From the NCBI RefSeq assembly GCF_007753095.1, contig NZ_CP036348.1, forward strand, positions 496,001 to 560,000: a DNA stretch of 64,000 nucleotides. The letters run 5' to 3'. The notes beneath the pieces are model-generated. The model had not been told where the DNA came from. It did not search any database and saw nothing but the letters and a program-made list of their open reading frames with translations. Numbering within the stretch: position 1 is the first letter of the stretch; every line of letters starts with the position of its first letter. Position numbers and translations under genes: made by a program. Source of the stretch: Rosistilla carotiformis. Lineage in GTDB: Bacteria > Planctomycetota > Planctomycetia > Pirellulales > Pirellulaceae. This document shows, one piece after another, positions 1 through 9,124 of the stretch.

Positions 1-144
1 CAGCAATGTCGCGACCAACAGCGCCGCGATTCCGAACCGAGCCAGTGTGCCGGCATACGCGACCGGCGGCCAAGGGGCTGCCGATGCATCGCTCGGACCG
101 TGGCGATGGCTCGGTTCGGGCGGCTTCGGCTTGGTGGTCGTCAA
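1..144 (-). CDS. N-terminus of a probable membrane protein (partial)
   Basis: This is an open frame running off the left edge, read on the minus strand from a TTG at 144. It gives 48 residues: a Pro/His-rich cytoplasmic-looking start followed by a hydrophobic stretch (about residues 36-48) that looks like the beginning of a membrane helix. The TTG overlaps the TGA of the upstream sugar-phosphate transferase by 4 bases, the usual sign of translational coupling. The product cannot be named from so little; a polysaccharide-pathway membrane protein would fit the neighbour. The start codon is an inference from the overlap. Confidence 0.5.
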   Translation of the reverse strand, partial: MTTTKPKPPEPSHRHGPSDASAAPWPPVAYAGTLARFGIAALLVATLL

Positions 145-1283
145 TCTTTGTTTTTTTTTCGCCAACCGGTCGATTCCAGAATCACAACAAGAGCGAGCAT
201 GCAGAGGACGATCCCCACGACGATGATCGCCGCTTGGGAATCGACGCGGCCCAACAGCAGCGCTGCCAGACCACAGGTTCCCGTGACCAGATAGATCGTC
301 AGAACAGCTTGAACTTTCGTGAGTCCCAGATCAACCAGCCGATGCGAGAAATGGCTTTTATCGGCGACGAACGGGCTGCGCCCCTCGCGGATCCGAATCC
401 ACAGAACCGTTGTCATGTCGTACAGCGGTACCGCCATCACACATAGCGGCGCCAGGATGCCATGCGGTCGTTCGCTCCCTTTGTAGCCAGCGTAGGTCGC
501 CGCCAGGGTGGCGATTCCGATCAGGAACCCGACCAGGTAGCTGCCCGCGTCGCCCATGAAGATCTTTGCCGGAGGGCGGTTGTGCCACAGGAATCCCAGC
601 AGCGATCCGACGACGACCAGCAGCATCGCCGCGACAAAAAACTGTGGCTGCTGCGTGTCGGGATCGGGACTCAACAGCATCACCGCCGCCAGCATCGCCG
701 CGATGATTGCCGCCACTCCGCCGCTCAAACCATCCATGTTGTCCAGCATGTTGAACGAATTGATCAACGCGACGATCCAGATCACCGAAAGGGTGGATGT
801 CACCAACGGGACGGGAATGAAGGCCGTCAGGCCGTAACCGAGCACCAAAACACTGGCAATTGCAACGGCGAATTCGATCGCCAGGCGGAGTGTCGCGGGC
901 AAGCCGCGCCAATCGTCGACGAGCCCCAGCAGTGTCAGGACAGTCCCCGCTCCAAGGACCAGCCACAATTCGCGGGTGCGAAATCGCAGCCCGTCGACAT
1001 GTTCCAGGACGCTTGCGGGCAATAGGTTGGCGATCATCGGCAGGTTGATCAGATACCAGACGGTGATCGATCCCGCCAGGAAAGTGCCGATGATTCCGGC
1101 CCAGATCCCGATCCCGCCGCCCAGTGGCGTGGGAGTGGTGTGGACCTTGCGCTCTCCCGGTCGGTCGACGAGTCCTAACGGTTCGGCGAACCGACGCACC
1201 ACCGCAACGACGATCCAACTGATGATCGCAGCCGGCAGCGCGGTGACTGCGAGCAAGAACAATAGCGATCGTAGGTCGAGCAT
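141..1283 (-). CDS. Undecaprenyl-phosphate sugar-1-phosphate transferase (WecA/MraY family)
   Basis: The 380-residue polytopic membrane protein belongs to glycosyltransferase family 4, which transfers a sugar-1-phosphate (often GlcNAc-1-P) from a UDP-sugar to undecaprenyl phosphate and so starts a lipid-linked glycan. Visible family motifs are RKVHTTPTPLGGG (residues 45-57), the DDWRG aspartate pair (123-127), NMLDNMDG (178-185), MGDAGS (243-248) and a C-terminal cytoplasmic loop with SHFSHR. About ten hydrophobic segments are apparent. The lack of the MurNAc-pentapeptide setting suggests a WecA-like rather than MraY role. It overlaps the next minus-strand gene, so the pair is probably an operon for a surface polysaccharide. 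Confidence 0.9.
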   Translation of the reverse strand: MLDLRSLLFLLAVTALPAAIISWIVVAVVRRFAEPLGLVDRPGERKVHTTPTPLGGGIGIWAGIIGTFLAGSITVWYLINLPMIANLLPASVLEHVDGLRFRTRELWLVLGAGTVLTLLGLVDDWRGLPATLRLAIEFAVAIASVLVLGYGLTAFIPVPLVTSTLSVIWIVALINSFNMLDNMDGLSGGVAAIIAAMLAAVMLLSPDPDTQQPQFFVAAMLLVVVGSLLGFLWHNRPPAKIFMGDAGSYLVGFLIGIATLAATYAGYKGSERPHGILAPLCVMAVPLYDMTTVLWIRIREGRSPFVADKSHFSHRLVDLGLTKVQAVLTIYLVTGTCGLAALLLGRVDSQAAIIVVGIVLCMLALVVILESTGWRKKNKD

Positions 1284-1329
1284 TCGCGAAGGTGATTTTT
1301 AAGGGAGCGTTTTCTTATGGCAAACGAAC

Positions 1330-1335
1330 AGTATA
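1330..1335 (-). promoter_or_regulatory. Possible -10 element for the sugar-phosphate transferase
   Basis: On the minus strand TATACT lies about 47 bases upstream of the ATG at 1283. It sits at the edge of the degenerate tandem-repeat region. No strong -35 hexamer is visible, so this is weak. Confidence 0.25.
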
Positions 1336-1341
1336 GCGAAA

Positions 1342-1576
1342 GCGATGAAAAATGTTTGTCATCGATTGCACCGGAAACGTTCGTTTTGCCACGTTTGGCG
1401 ATACACGATCGATATGGCGATTGAAAACGCTTGTCACCGCTTGAAAGGTAACCGTTCGCGACATCACTTCTGTTTACACACGATCGATATGGCGATTGAA
1501 AACGTTTGTCATCGCTCGAAAGGTAACCGTTCGTGACATCACGACTGTTTTACACACGATCGATATAGCGATTAAA
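1342..1576. repeat. Tandem repeat of about 75 bp derived from the 3' end of xylA
   Basis: About three units of 75-76 bp are visible. GATATGGCGATTGAA occurs at 1411 and 1486, and the related GATATAGCGATTAAA at 1562; a more diverged unit starts near 1342. The right-most unit contains the last codons and stop of xylA. The next unit still reads NVFNRHIDRV followed by TAA on the minus strand, so the repeated block includes the gene's C-terminal codons. Confidence 0.85.
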
Positions 1577-2869
1577 AACGTTTTCGAGCATCTCTTGGCG
1601 GCCGCTCTGGTTCGCGTCGGCTTCACCCTTCTCGAGCATATAGGCTTCCAGTTCTTTTAAGCTGGTCTTGCCCTGTTCGATCTTCTGGCCGATCCCCGAA
1701 TCGAAGCTTGCGTAGCGCTCGCTGACAAAGTTTTCCAACGCCTTGTCGGCGCGGATCGCAGCGGCGATCTTCAGCCCGCGAGCAAACGCATCCATGCCGC
1801 CGATGTGCGCGTAGAACAGATCGATCGGTTCGAAGCTCTCGCGTCGCACCTTGGCGTCGAAGTTGACGCCGCCGGTGGTCAGACCGCCGTATTTCAGCAG
1901 CATTAGCATCGTTTGCGAGGTCAGGTAATAATCGGTCGGGAATTGGTCGGTGTCCCAGCCCAGCAGCATGTCGCCGGTGTTGGCATCGATCGAACCGATC
2001 ATGTCTTGGGCACCGGCGTAATCCAATTCGTGCATCATCGAATGGCCAGCCAGCGTGGCGTGGTTGGTCTCGATGTTCAATTTGAAATGGTCGGTCAGTT
2101 CGTACGCGCGAAGGAAGTTGATGCAGGCCGCGGCGTCCGAATCGTACTGGTGCTTCGTCGGTTCTTTCGGCTTCGGTTCGATCAAGAACGGCCCGTCGAA
2201 CCCGATCTCTTTGGCGTAGTCGACCGCCATGTGGAAGAACGATCCCAGGTGATCCAGTTCGCGGCGGATGTCGGTGTTGTAGAGGTTCTGGTAGCCTTCG
2301 CGGCCGCCCCAGAAAACGTAGTTCTCGCCGCCGAGTTCCTTGGTGACTTCGAGGGCTTTTTTAACTTGAGCGCCGGCGTACGCGACGACGTCGGCGTTGC
2401 ACGACGTGGCCGCACCGTGCATGAAGCGGGGGTTGCTGAACATGTTCGCCGTTCCCCACAACAGTTTGATGCCGGTCCGTTGCTGTTCCTCTTTGAGGAC
2501 GGCGACGACGGCGTCGAGGTTGCTGTTGGTTTCGGCGAGGTTCGCGCCCTCGGGAGCGATGTCGCGATCGTGGAAAGCGTAGAAGGGAGCTCCCAGTTTC
2601 TCGATGAACTCAAACGCCACGCGGGCTCGGTTGCAGGCGTTTTCAACCGAATCGGTGCCATCTTCCCAGGGGCGAACTGCTGTGCCGGGGCCAAACGGAT
2701 CCGATCCGGTGCCGCGGAAGGTGTGCCAGTAGACGACGCTGAACCGCAAATGATCCTTCATCGTCTTTCCCTCGACAACTTCGTCGGGGTTGTACCAACG
2801 GAAGGCTAGCGGGTTGTCCGATTCAGGACCTTCGTAAGCGATCTTGCCGATTTCGGGAAAAGCAGACAT
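1550..2869 (-). CDS. xylA: Xylose isomerase
   Basis: The 439-residue protein is a class II xylose isomerase, a cytoplasmic TIM-barrel enzyme that interconverts D-xylose and D-xylulose with two divalent metals. The characteristic segments are all present: [14 protein letters not shown] near residue 47, the catalytic His in [12 protein letters not shown] (H100, with D103), WGGREGY, the metal-binding [16 protein letters not shown] and the C-terminal [13 protein letters not shown]. Length is normal for the family. No xylulokinase is adjacent. The 3' end lies inside a tandem repeat array that copies its last codons downstream. No strong ribosome binding site is seen upstream of the ATG. Confidence 0.97.
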   Translation of the reverse strand: MSAFPEIGKIAYEGPESDNPLAFRWYNPDEVVEGKTMKDHLRFSVVYWHTFRGTGSDPFGPGTAVRPWEDGTDSVENACNRARVAFEFIEKLGAPFYAFHDRDIAPEGANLAETNSNLDAVVAVLKEEQQRTGIKLLWGTANMFSNPRFMHGAATSCNADVVAYAGAQVKKALEVTKELGGENYVFWGGREGYQNLYNTDIRRELDHLGSFFHMAVDYAKEIGFDGPFLIEPKPKEPTKHQYDSDAAACINFLRAYELTDHFKLNIETNHATLAGHSMMHELDYAGAQDMIGSIDANTGDMLLGWDTDQFPTDYYLTSQTMLMLLKYGGLTTGGVNFDAKVRRESFEPIDLFYAHIGGMDAFARGLKIAAAIRADKALENFVSERYASFDSGIGQKIEQGKTSLKELEAYMLEKGEADANQSGRQEMLENVFNRYIDRV

Positions 2870-3139
2870 GGCAGCTCTAAAATATTAGGAGGTGTTGGGG
2901 ATAGATGATTCCGACGAGGGGGGCCGTCGATTCGCTTCGCGTGGCCCCAAGCCGACGATCCGACCGATAAGGGCGGGATGTGCATCGTTTCATGGCACGC
3001 AAGGTATAAACCGCCAATATCATCGACGGTCCGAACGCCGGAAACAAGTCCACGGCGGCAGCGAGCGGAAGCCATTTGCTGCGGCGCGGTGGAGGGCGGT
3101 GCGATCTAGGAAACGCGTATTTTCGATCGCGAACGCGGA

Positions 3140-4456
3140 TCAGCCCGCAAATTTCGCGATTCGGAATGCCGTCGCTTGGCCTTGAGGCGAGACGTTCAGG
3201 CTGACGAAGTTATCGCCGGCGGGGACATCGTTGGAGCTGACGACATTGATGGGGCAGTCGGCGTCGGGCGTTTCGTAATTTAAAGTCGGCCACAGCGACC
3301 CCTCCGCAAGGGCTTTGACGCTGGCGATCGCTTCAACCATTCCGCCGCCGGCACCGAGGTTGCCGAAGTTGCTTTTGGCAGCAACAACTGGCGGCGTGTC
3401 GGTTCCCAAGACTTCGACGATCGCCGCAGCTTCCTGGATGTCGCCGTCGGGGGTGCCGATACCGTGGGCGTTGACGTGACCGACGCTTGTGTCGCTGTTC
3501 CGCATCGCACCACGCAGTGCATTGGCCAGTGCGGTTTGAATGAACTGAGGCCCTGCGGTGCGACCCGCGGTGCTGGAGCCAAACCCGACGACTTCGCCAA
3601 GGATCTCGGCGCCGCGAGCTTTCGCGAATTCCAGTTCTTCCAGGATGAACGCCCCGGCTCCTTCACCCAGCACCGAACCGGTGCGGTCTTTGTCGAACGG
3701 GCGACTCAATCCCGCCGGGTTTTCGCTTCCGCCGGCGAGAACTTCTTGCATCACCACGTGCAGCGTGCGGAAGGGATTGATCCGCGTGCCGGTCGCGCCG
3801 ACGACCATTGCGTCGACGATCCCGCGAGAAATGGTCGAGACCGCTTCGCCGATCGCCGCTCCGGGAGAGGCTTCGCGCAAGGTGAGTGAATTGTTGGCAC
3901 CGCGCAGGTCGTTGTAGATCGCGATGTGGCTGGCGGGCATGTTCGGCAGGTACTTCAACAGCCACAGCGGGTTGACTTCGGGCAGCCCCAGTTCGCTCCA
4001 ACGTTCGAATTGGAAGCGTCCTTCGGCATCCTGGCACTTGCGAATTCCGGCGGCGAATTCTTCGGGCAGCGTCATAATATAGTCGCTGCCATAGAGGACG
4101 CCGGTGCGGTCGGGATCGCGAACGTCCGACGAGAGTCCCGAATCGTGGAGTGCTAATTGAGCCGCTGCGACCCCCATCTCGATCTCGCGGCACATCAGCT
4201 TCAGGCCCTTTTTGATCGCGCGTTGGAGCTGTTTGTCCAACGGACCAAATTCGTCGATGCTGCCGGTGAAGTCGCGCGCCTCGGCGCCGCAACTGATGGA
4301 CATCACATCGCTGGGGAGCGCTTGCAGTCGGTCGACGGCGCTCTTTCGGTCGCGCAATGCTTCCCACACCGCTTCGACTTGATTGCCCAGCGGGCTGATA
4401 AGTCCGACACCAGTGATCACAACGCGACGGGGAGAAACGGAATCACGCATATTCAA
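3140..4456 (-). CDS. Beta-ketoacyl synthase-like protein lacking the catalytic cysteine
   Basis: The 438-residue protein has the thiolase fold and length of FabF-type ketosynthases (N-terminal RRVVITGVGLISPLG; GEGAGAFILEE near 264). The nucleophile region differs: where FabF has the TAC motif, this protein has LTLREAS with Glu195 in place of Cys. The first active-site His is kept (VNAHGIGTP, H331), as is the Lys of KSNFG (K361), but the second His is replaced by Asn366. It therefore should not condense acyl chains like FabF. Chain-length factors and KSQ decarboxylases also replace the cysteine, there with Gln. No acyl carrier protein or partner synthase lies next to it. The function is unknown; the family is certain. 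Confidence 0.85.
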   Translation of the reverse strand: MNMRDSVSPRRVVITGVGLISPLGNQVEAVWEALRDRKSAVDRLQALPSDVMSISCGAEARDFTGSIDEFGPLDKQLQRAIKKGLKLMCREIEMGVAAAQLALHDSGLSSDVRDPDRTGVLYGSDYIMTLPEEFAAGIRKCQDAEGRFQFERWSELGLPEVNPLWLLKYLPNMPASHIAIYNDLRGANNSLTLREASPGAAIGEAVSTISRGIVDAMVVGATGTRINPFRTLHVVMQEVLAGGSENPAGLSRPFDKDRTGSVLGEGAGAFILEELEFAKARGAEILGEVVGFGSSTAGRTAGPQFIQTALANALRGAMRNSDTSVGHVNAHGIGTPDGDIQEAAAIVEVLGTDTPPVVAAKSNFGNLGAGGGMVEAIASVKALAEGSLWPTLNYETPDADCPINVVSSNDVPAGDNFVSLNVSPQGQATAFRIAKFAG

Positions 4457-4677
4457 AGCAAATTTGAAGGGTAGCTTGCCAAACCGGGCATTTTATCCCA
4501 ACCTGGGCTGGAGTGAACGGGGTAGGACAGGGCTAGTGGGCCGAACTTGGAAAGTAGGGCTGAAAAGAAGGGGATCCCGATCGCTGAGTGCGATAGCATT
4601 CGCACCGCTTTGGGGATTGGTTCGATCTCCGCACGAGCCGTCTGCGTTGGTACGTCGTCGGGTGGCTCGCAGCTGAG

Positions 4678-5850
4678 TTAGTAGCGGCCTCGGCTGATGC
4701 TTCCCGCGACCGATGCTTGAGGAGTAGCGGCTGTGGGGGCGAGTCCTTCGCCGGCGCGGCCGCCAAAGGTGAGGAACAGCAGAGCGTCGGCGCGACCGGG
4801 AGTGTTGCCGATGAAGCGGTCGAGGTTCAGCAACGGGTTGGACGAGGTCTGCCGATCGGGGCTGGCGATCACGCCGCACGACAGCAGCAGCACCATGTCG
4901 GAATCCCAGCGGAAGCGTTCATGCAATCGCCAGCTGACGATCTGTGGCACTTCGATCTGCGTGCGGTGCGATTGGCCGTTGGGCAGCGGCAGGTCGATGC
5001 CGACTGGAACCAATTTATCGACCTGGTCGATCTGGGCGCGGATCACGCATTCGATCGTTTTGCCATCGGTGTCCAACAGCGGGCTGATCTCCAATTGATA
5101 GCCCTCGTGGACTTCGCTGATCTCCGGTTCGTAGGGAGGCCAGACAGTCGATGCTTGGCGGATCGTGCGGACATAGGTTCGCCCTTTGGTGCTCGAAAGC
5201 GATTGGGTTTGCCCGTTGTAGATCGTCATTTGGGAGTTTTGCGATTCGCGAGCGTCGGTTCGCGAGCTGAGCATCGAAATCAGGACGGCGGCGTTTTCTT
5301 TGGTCAGCAGCCAAGCTTGGACACCTGGCGATTGCACGTTGACGTCTTGGATCAACGGCAGCGCGCGAGCCCGCCAGTTAGGGCTCGAGACGGTCAGCAG
5401 ACGCAGCTTCAGGATTTGAGGATCGGTGGGGCCGTTGACGAATCGGTCGACCATCTTTTTGACAACCGCTTGCATCTCCGGCGTGTGGTAGGCGGTCAGC
5501 ATGCTGCGGTTGGTGCTCAAGAACCCAAAGGGTTCGGAGAACCAGACATCGGTGCCGGTTTCTCGCAGCACCCAATCGACGACAGCTTGTTCGGGTTTGT
5601 CGATCTTCGACAGGTTGTTGGTGTAGCGACTCAGGTCGTATTGCCGGAACTCTTGGTTCGCATCGCGCGGCAGCTGTCCGCTGACCGAAGTCGCTGCGGT
5701 TGTGGCCGGTGCGCGTTGCATGCTCGGCGGTGTCGAGAGTCCACCGGTTGTGGGGGGCGGAGTGACTTGGGCGTTGAGGCTGCGCGCGGACGTCGCAAAA
5801 CCAATCGCCAGTGCGATCGTGAGCGATGCGTGTAGAGTCTTTTGGAACAT
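4678..5850 (-). CDS. Exported hypothetical protein, possibly secretin-like
   Basis: The chosen start (MFQKTLHASLTI) gives 390 residues with a clear signal peptide ending near SLNAQ; a longer frame reaches 5883 but adds residues before the signal peptide. After a Pro/Thr-rich linker the mature protein is soluble. The segment EGYQLEISPLLDTDGKTIEC resembles the beta-rich repeats of type II/III secretin domains, and the preceding region could be an N-type domain, but no complete secretin is present. It stands alone between the ketosynthase-like gene and an Rpn-type nuclease. The role is unknown; export is well supported. Confidence 0.7.
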   Translation of the reverse strand: MFQKTLHASLTIALAIGFATSARSLNAQVTPPPTTGGLSTPPSMQRAPATTAATSVSGQLPRDANQEFRQYDLSRYTNNLSKIDKPEQAVVDWVLRETGTDVWFSEPFGFLSTNRSMLTAYHTPEMQAVVKKMVDRFVNGPTDPQILKLRLLTVSSPNWRARALPLIQDVNVQSPGVQAWLLTKENAAVLISMLSSRTDARESQNSQMTIYNGQTQSLSSTKGRTYVRTIRQASTVWPPYEPEISEVHEGYQLEISPLLDTDGKTIECVIRAQIDQVDKLVPVGIDLPLPNGQSHRTQIEVPQIVSWRLHERFRWDSDMVLLLSCGVIASPDRQTSSNPLLNLDRFIGNTPGRADALLFLTFGGRAGEGLAPTAATPQASVAGSISRGRY

Positions 5851-6120
5851 GCGTTGCCTTCCTTGGTCGCCGTCTGCCAGCAAGATCGATCGATTTTGTA
5901 CTCAAAATGGTAGCGCGTTGCCGGGAGTATAGACAGGCGATGTCACGCGGGCCAAGAGCGATCCCGGCGGCGGAGCGGCAAAGGTTTAGCCCAATTTTTA
6001 AAAAGCCTTGAAAGCGACATCGTCGACAGCTTTGCTGGCAATTGCGCTAGGTCAGGCTGGACGTTTACCATTTCGGATGGACGCGTCTGGCCTCCGCAGA
6101 GGCTTTGGGCAATCCGCGTC

Positions 6121-7095
6121 TCAGGTGTTGCGGAGACGGGCTTGCGATTGGAGATCGGTATGTTGTGCCGTCAGTTTTTCGGTGGGCAATTGCAGCAGTT
6201 CTTCCAATGGCTGTTCGGGCTGTTGCAACAATCGCTGCAGCAGCTGGATTTGACCGGCGAGCACGCCCGCGTGGCGTCCCTTCTGTAAACCCTCTTGTAG
6301 CCCCTCTTGCAAGCCTTGCTGCATTCCTTCCTGCAAACCTTGTTGCATTCCCTGCTGTAATCCTTCTTGGCGGGCTTCCATGCGCGTTCCTTCCATTAAC
6401 CATTGTTGGTCGCGAATCGCTTTTTCTCGTTCATCGTACATGACTCGGTCCTCGGTTTTCGCTGCGATTCGGTCGATTGCATCGATCGCGGCCTGGAACT
6501 CCAACGCTGAAAACATTTGCCGCAGTTCGGCAGTCTCGTGCTGATCTGCCTTCAACAAGAAATAGACCCACTGTTCGATCCGGCTCGCTTGGCTGATCGT
6601 GGCGGCTAACAAATTATACTTTGGCAGCTCGATCGTGTGTACTTCGATCCCGCCCGCCAACCGGCGTCCGCTGGCCATATCGACCTGTTCAAACCAGTGG
6701 TGCGGTTGTTGTGTGTCGCGAAATAATTGGTCGTTGAGAAAGCAGATTGAGATAGCCGGGCGGAGTGTCCAGTAGTTGCCACCGCGTTGCATCTGGTCGA
6801 CGTACAGCGAGCAGGCGTAATAGTTCAGCCGTTGCAGCAATCCGCCGACACGTGATACCTGCATCTCCACGTTCAACGATCGCCCCTGGTCATCGCGGGC
6901 TCTGACATCCAGCACGATCTGTTTCGCATCGGCGAATTCTTGGTAGTTGAACGGATTGAGGATCTCCACGGCGATGATCGGTGAAGCCCGGTCGAGCACG
7001 GCATTGAGAAGTCCGATCAGCGCCCGAACATTTTCAGGGCTGCCAAAGATCTTCTTGAACGCAAAGTCGACTAAAGGACTGATCCCCAGAGCCAT
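6121..7095 (-). CDS. Rpn family recombination-promoting nuclease/putative transposase
   Basis: The ATG at 7095 is preceded by GGAGGT at good spacing, so it is preferred over the longer frame to 7143. The product (324 residues) starts MALGISPLVDFAFKKIFG, the typical opening of PD-(D/E)XK nuclease-family putative transposases (Rpn), with the core acidic/Lys motif region in FADAKQIVLDVRARDDQGR and NVEMQ. The C-terminal part has seven to eight four-residue repeats (GLQQ/GMQQ/GLQE), encoded by a 12-bp DNA repeat at about 6283-6370, probably a helical or coiled-coil tail. Members of this family promote RecA-independent recombination in E. coli. No inverted repeats were seen at its ends. Confidence 0.88.
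   Translation of the reverse strand: MALGISPLVDFAFKKIFGSPENVRALIGLLNAVLDRASPIIAVEILNPFNYQEFADAKQIVLDVRARDDQGRSLNVEMQVSRVGGLLQRLNYYACSLYVDQMQRGGNYWTLRPAISICFLNDQLFRDTQQPHHWFEQVDMASGRRLAGGIEVHTIELPKYNLLAATISQASRIEQWVYFLLKADQHETAELRQMFSALEFQAAIDAIDRIAAKTEDRVMYDEREKAIRDQQWLMEGTRMEARQEGLQQGMQQGLQEGMQQGLQEGLQEGLQKGRHAGVLAGQIQLLQRLLQQPEQPLEELLQLPTEKLTAQHTDLQSQARLRNT
6283..6370. repeat. 12-bp coding tandem repeat in the Rpn gene
   Basis: About seven imperfect 12-bp units encode Gly-(Leu/Met)-Gln-(Gln/Glu) repeats in the C-terminal tail of the Rpn-like nuclease. The unit is a multiple of three, so copy-number changes would keep the frame. Confidence 0.8.
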
Positions 7096-7276
7096 CGGGC
7101 ACCTCCGCCCCTTATTGTCGCCGAGGCCGGAGTCCTTGAACAATCCAGTCGCGTGGGGGGCGGCATTGCGAGCAAGAATGTTCTCAAACCGGCGTTCCCT
7201 GTCGTCGGCTCGTCTCTTTCATTAGGATTGAGGTGCTTGCGAGACAATGGCTCCCCCACCTCAAAGAACTCGACGA

Positions 7277-9073
7277 ATGAAACATATTCGCAATTTTTGC
7301 ATTATCGCTCACATCGATCACGGTAAATCGACGCTCGCGGATCGCCTGATCCAGTCGTGCGGCGGGGTTTCGCTGCGCGAGTTCCACGACCAGATGCTTG
7401 ATTCGATGGATATCGAACGCGAGCGGGGGATCACGATCAAAAGCAATACCGTCACGTTGGACTACCGAGCTCCCGATGGTCAGGACTATCTGCTGAACCT
7501 GATCGATACCCCCGGGCACGTCGATTTTTCGCACGAGGTCCGCCGTTCGCTGATGGCTTCCGACGGGGCGTTGATCGTCGTCGACGCATCCCAGGGCGTC
7601 GAGGCGCAGACCGTCGCGAATCTCTACCTGGCGATGGAATACGATTTGGAAATGTTGCCGGTGATCAACAAGATCGATCTTCCGGCAGCCGATGTCGACC
7701 GAGCTCGCGAGGAGATCGATTCGGATCTGGGGCTCGATCCGTTTGCGGCGATTCCGGTTTCGGCGAAGACCGGCGTAGGGATCGAGGATGTGTTGGCTGG
7801 GATCGTCGAACATCTACCTCCTCCCACAGGCGACCCTACGGCGCCACTGAAGGCGTTGGTCTTCGACGCCCACTTCGATAAATACCGCGGCGTGATCCTG
7901 CAGGTTCGCGTCATGGAAGGGACGCTTAAGCCGCGCGACATCATCCACTTCATGCACGCCGATCGCGACTTCAAAGTCGATGAGCTCGGCTACAACCAAC
8001 TGAAGCTGGTTCCGCGCAAACAGCTCAGCGCGGGCGAAGTCGGCTACATCGTCGCGGGAGTCAAAAGCGTCCAAGACATCGAGATCGGCGATACGATCAC
8101 GCTGGCAGATCGCCCGGCCGACGCGCCGATTCCCGGCTATCAACCGGCGCGCCAAGTTGTCTTCTCGTCGGTCTATCCGATGAGCACCGACGAATACCAG
8201 GACCTGACCAAGGCCTTGGACAAATTGGCCATCAACGACGCTGCGTTGACTTACGAAAAAGATAGCTCCGCCGCGTTGGGCTTCGGTTTCCGCTGCGGCT
8301 TTCTCGGCTTGTTGCACCTGGACGTGATCCAGGAACGACTGCAACGCGAGTTTGACATCGGGCTGGTGATTTCCGCTCCCTCGGTGAAGTATCAGTTGAC
8401 GATGACCGACGGTTCGACGTTGGAAGTCGACAACCCGAGCTATTGGCCCGACCCGATGAAGATCCAATCGGCGGCGGAACCTTATATCAAGGCGACGATC
8501 CTGACGCCCGAGGCGTATGTCGGTCCGATCATGGAGTTGTGTCGAGATCATCGCTCCGAATCGCAGACGATGAACTACCTGTCGGCGGGGCGCGTCGAAG
8601 TGGTCAGCGAGATGCCGCTGGGCGAGGTGCTGTTCGATTTCTATGGCAAGCTGAAGATGATCACTCGCGGTTACGGATCGTTCGATTACGTGCCGATCGA
8701 ATACCGCACGACCGACGTGGTGAAGGTGGAGATCTTGGTCAACAAAGAACCGATCGATGCACTCTCTTATCTGGTCCACCGCGAGAAGGCGCGGACGCGA
8801 GCGTTGCACTACTGCGAACAGCTTGCCGAAGCGATTCCACGACACCAGTTTAAGATCCCGATCCAGGGTGCGATCGGTGGCACGATCATCGCCCGTGCGA
8901 CGATCCAACCCTACCGCAAAGATGTTACAGCCAAACTGTACGGCGGTGACGTGACGCGGAAGAATAAGCTGTTGGAGAAGCAGAAGAAGGGTAAAGCGAA
9001 GATGAAGCAGTTCGGCAGCGTGAACATCCCGCAAAAAGCGTTTGTCTCCGTGTTGCAAGCCGATAAAGACTGA
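7277..9073 (+). CDS. lepA: Elongation factor 4 (LepA), ribosome back-translocating GTPase
   Basis: The ATG at 7277 (MKHIRNFCIIAHIDHGKST) matches the family start; the longer frame from 7247 adds ten unconserved residues. The 598-residue product has GTPase motifs AHIDHGKST (G1), the switch region ERERGITIKSN (G2), DTPGHVDF (G3) and NKIDLP (G4), EF-G-like domains and the LepA-specific C-terminal domain ending in a Lys-rich segment (KNKLLEKQKKGKAKMKQFG). EF4 acts in the cytoplasm on translating or assembling ribosomes. It stands alone on the plus strand, 51 bases before the oxidoreductase gene. Confidence 0.98.
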   Translation: MKHIRNFCIIAHIDHGKSTLADRLIQSCGGVSLREFHDQMLDSMDIERERGITIKSNTVTLDYRAPDGQDYLLNLIDTPGHVDFSHEVRRSLMASDGALIVVDASQGVEAQTVANLYLAMEYDLEMLPVINKIDLPAADVDRAREEIDSDLGLDPFAAIPVSAKTGVGIEDVLAGIVEHLPPPTGDPTAPLKALVFDAHFDKYRGVILQVRVMEGTLKPRDIIHFMHADRDFKVDELGYNQLKLVPRKQLSAGEVGYIVAGVKSVQDIEIGDTITLADRPADAPIPGYQPARQVVFSSVYPMSTDEYQDLTKALDKLAINDAALTYEKDSSAALGFGFRCGFLGLLHLDVIQERLQREFDIGLVISAPSVKYQLTMTDGSTLEVDNPSYWPDPMKIQSAAEPYIKATILTPEAYVGPIMELCRDHRSESQTMNYLSAGRVEVVSEMPLGEVLFDFYGKLKMITRGYGSFDYVPIEYRTTDVVKVEILVNKEPIDALSYLVHREKARTRALHYCEQLAEAIPRHQFKIPIQGAIGGTIIARATIQPYRKDVTAKLYGGDVTRKNKLLEKQKKGKAKMKQFGSVNIPQKAFVSVLQADKD

Positions 9074-9124
9074 TCGGCCGGTTTCGTTCTTCGATAGCTC
9101 TAGCAATCAAAGTTGGTCTGTGAG

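Noticed and set aside
1342-1576. Possible CRISPR array
   Set aside because: The 75-bp units are repeats along their whole length without unique spacers, and derive from the end of xylA; no cas genes.
7814-9106. 430-codon open frame on the minus strand
   Set aside because: It is antisense to lepA and has no recognisable protein motif.
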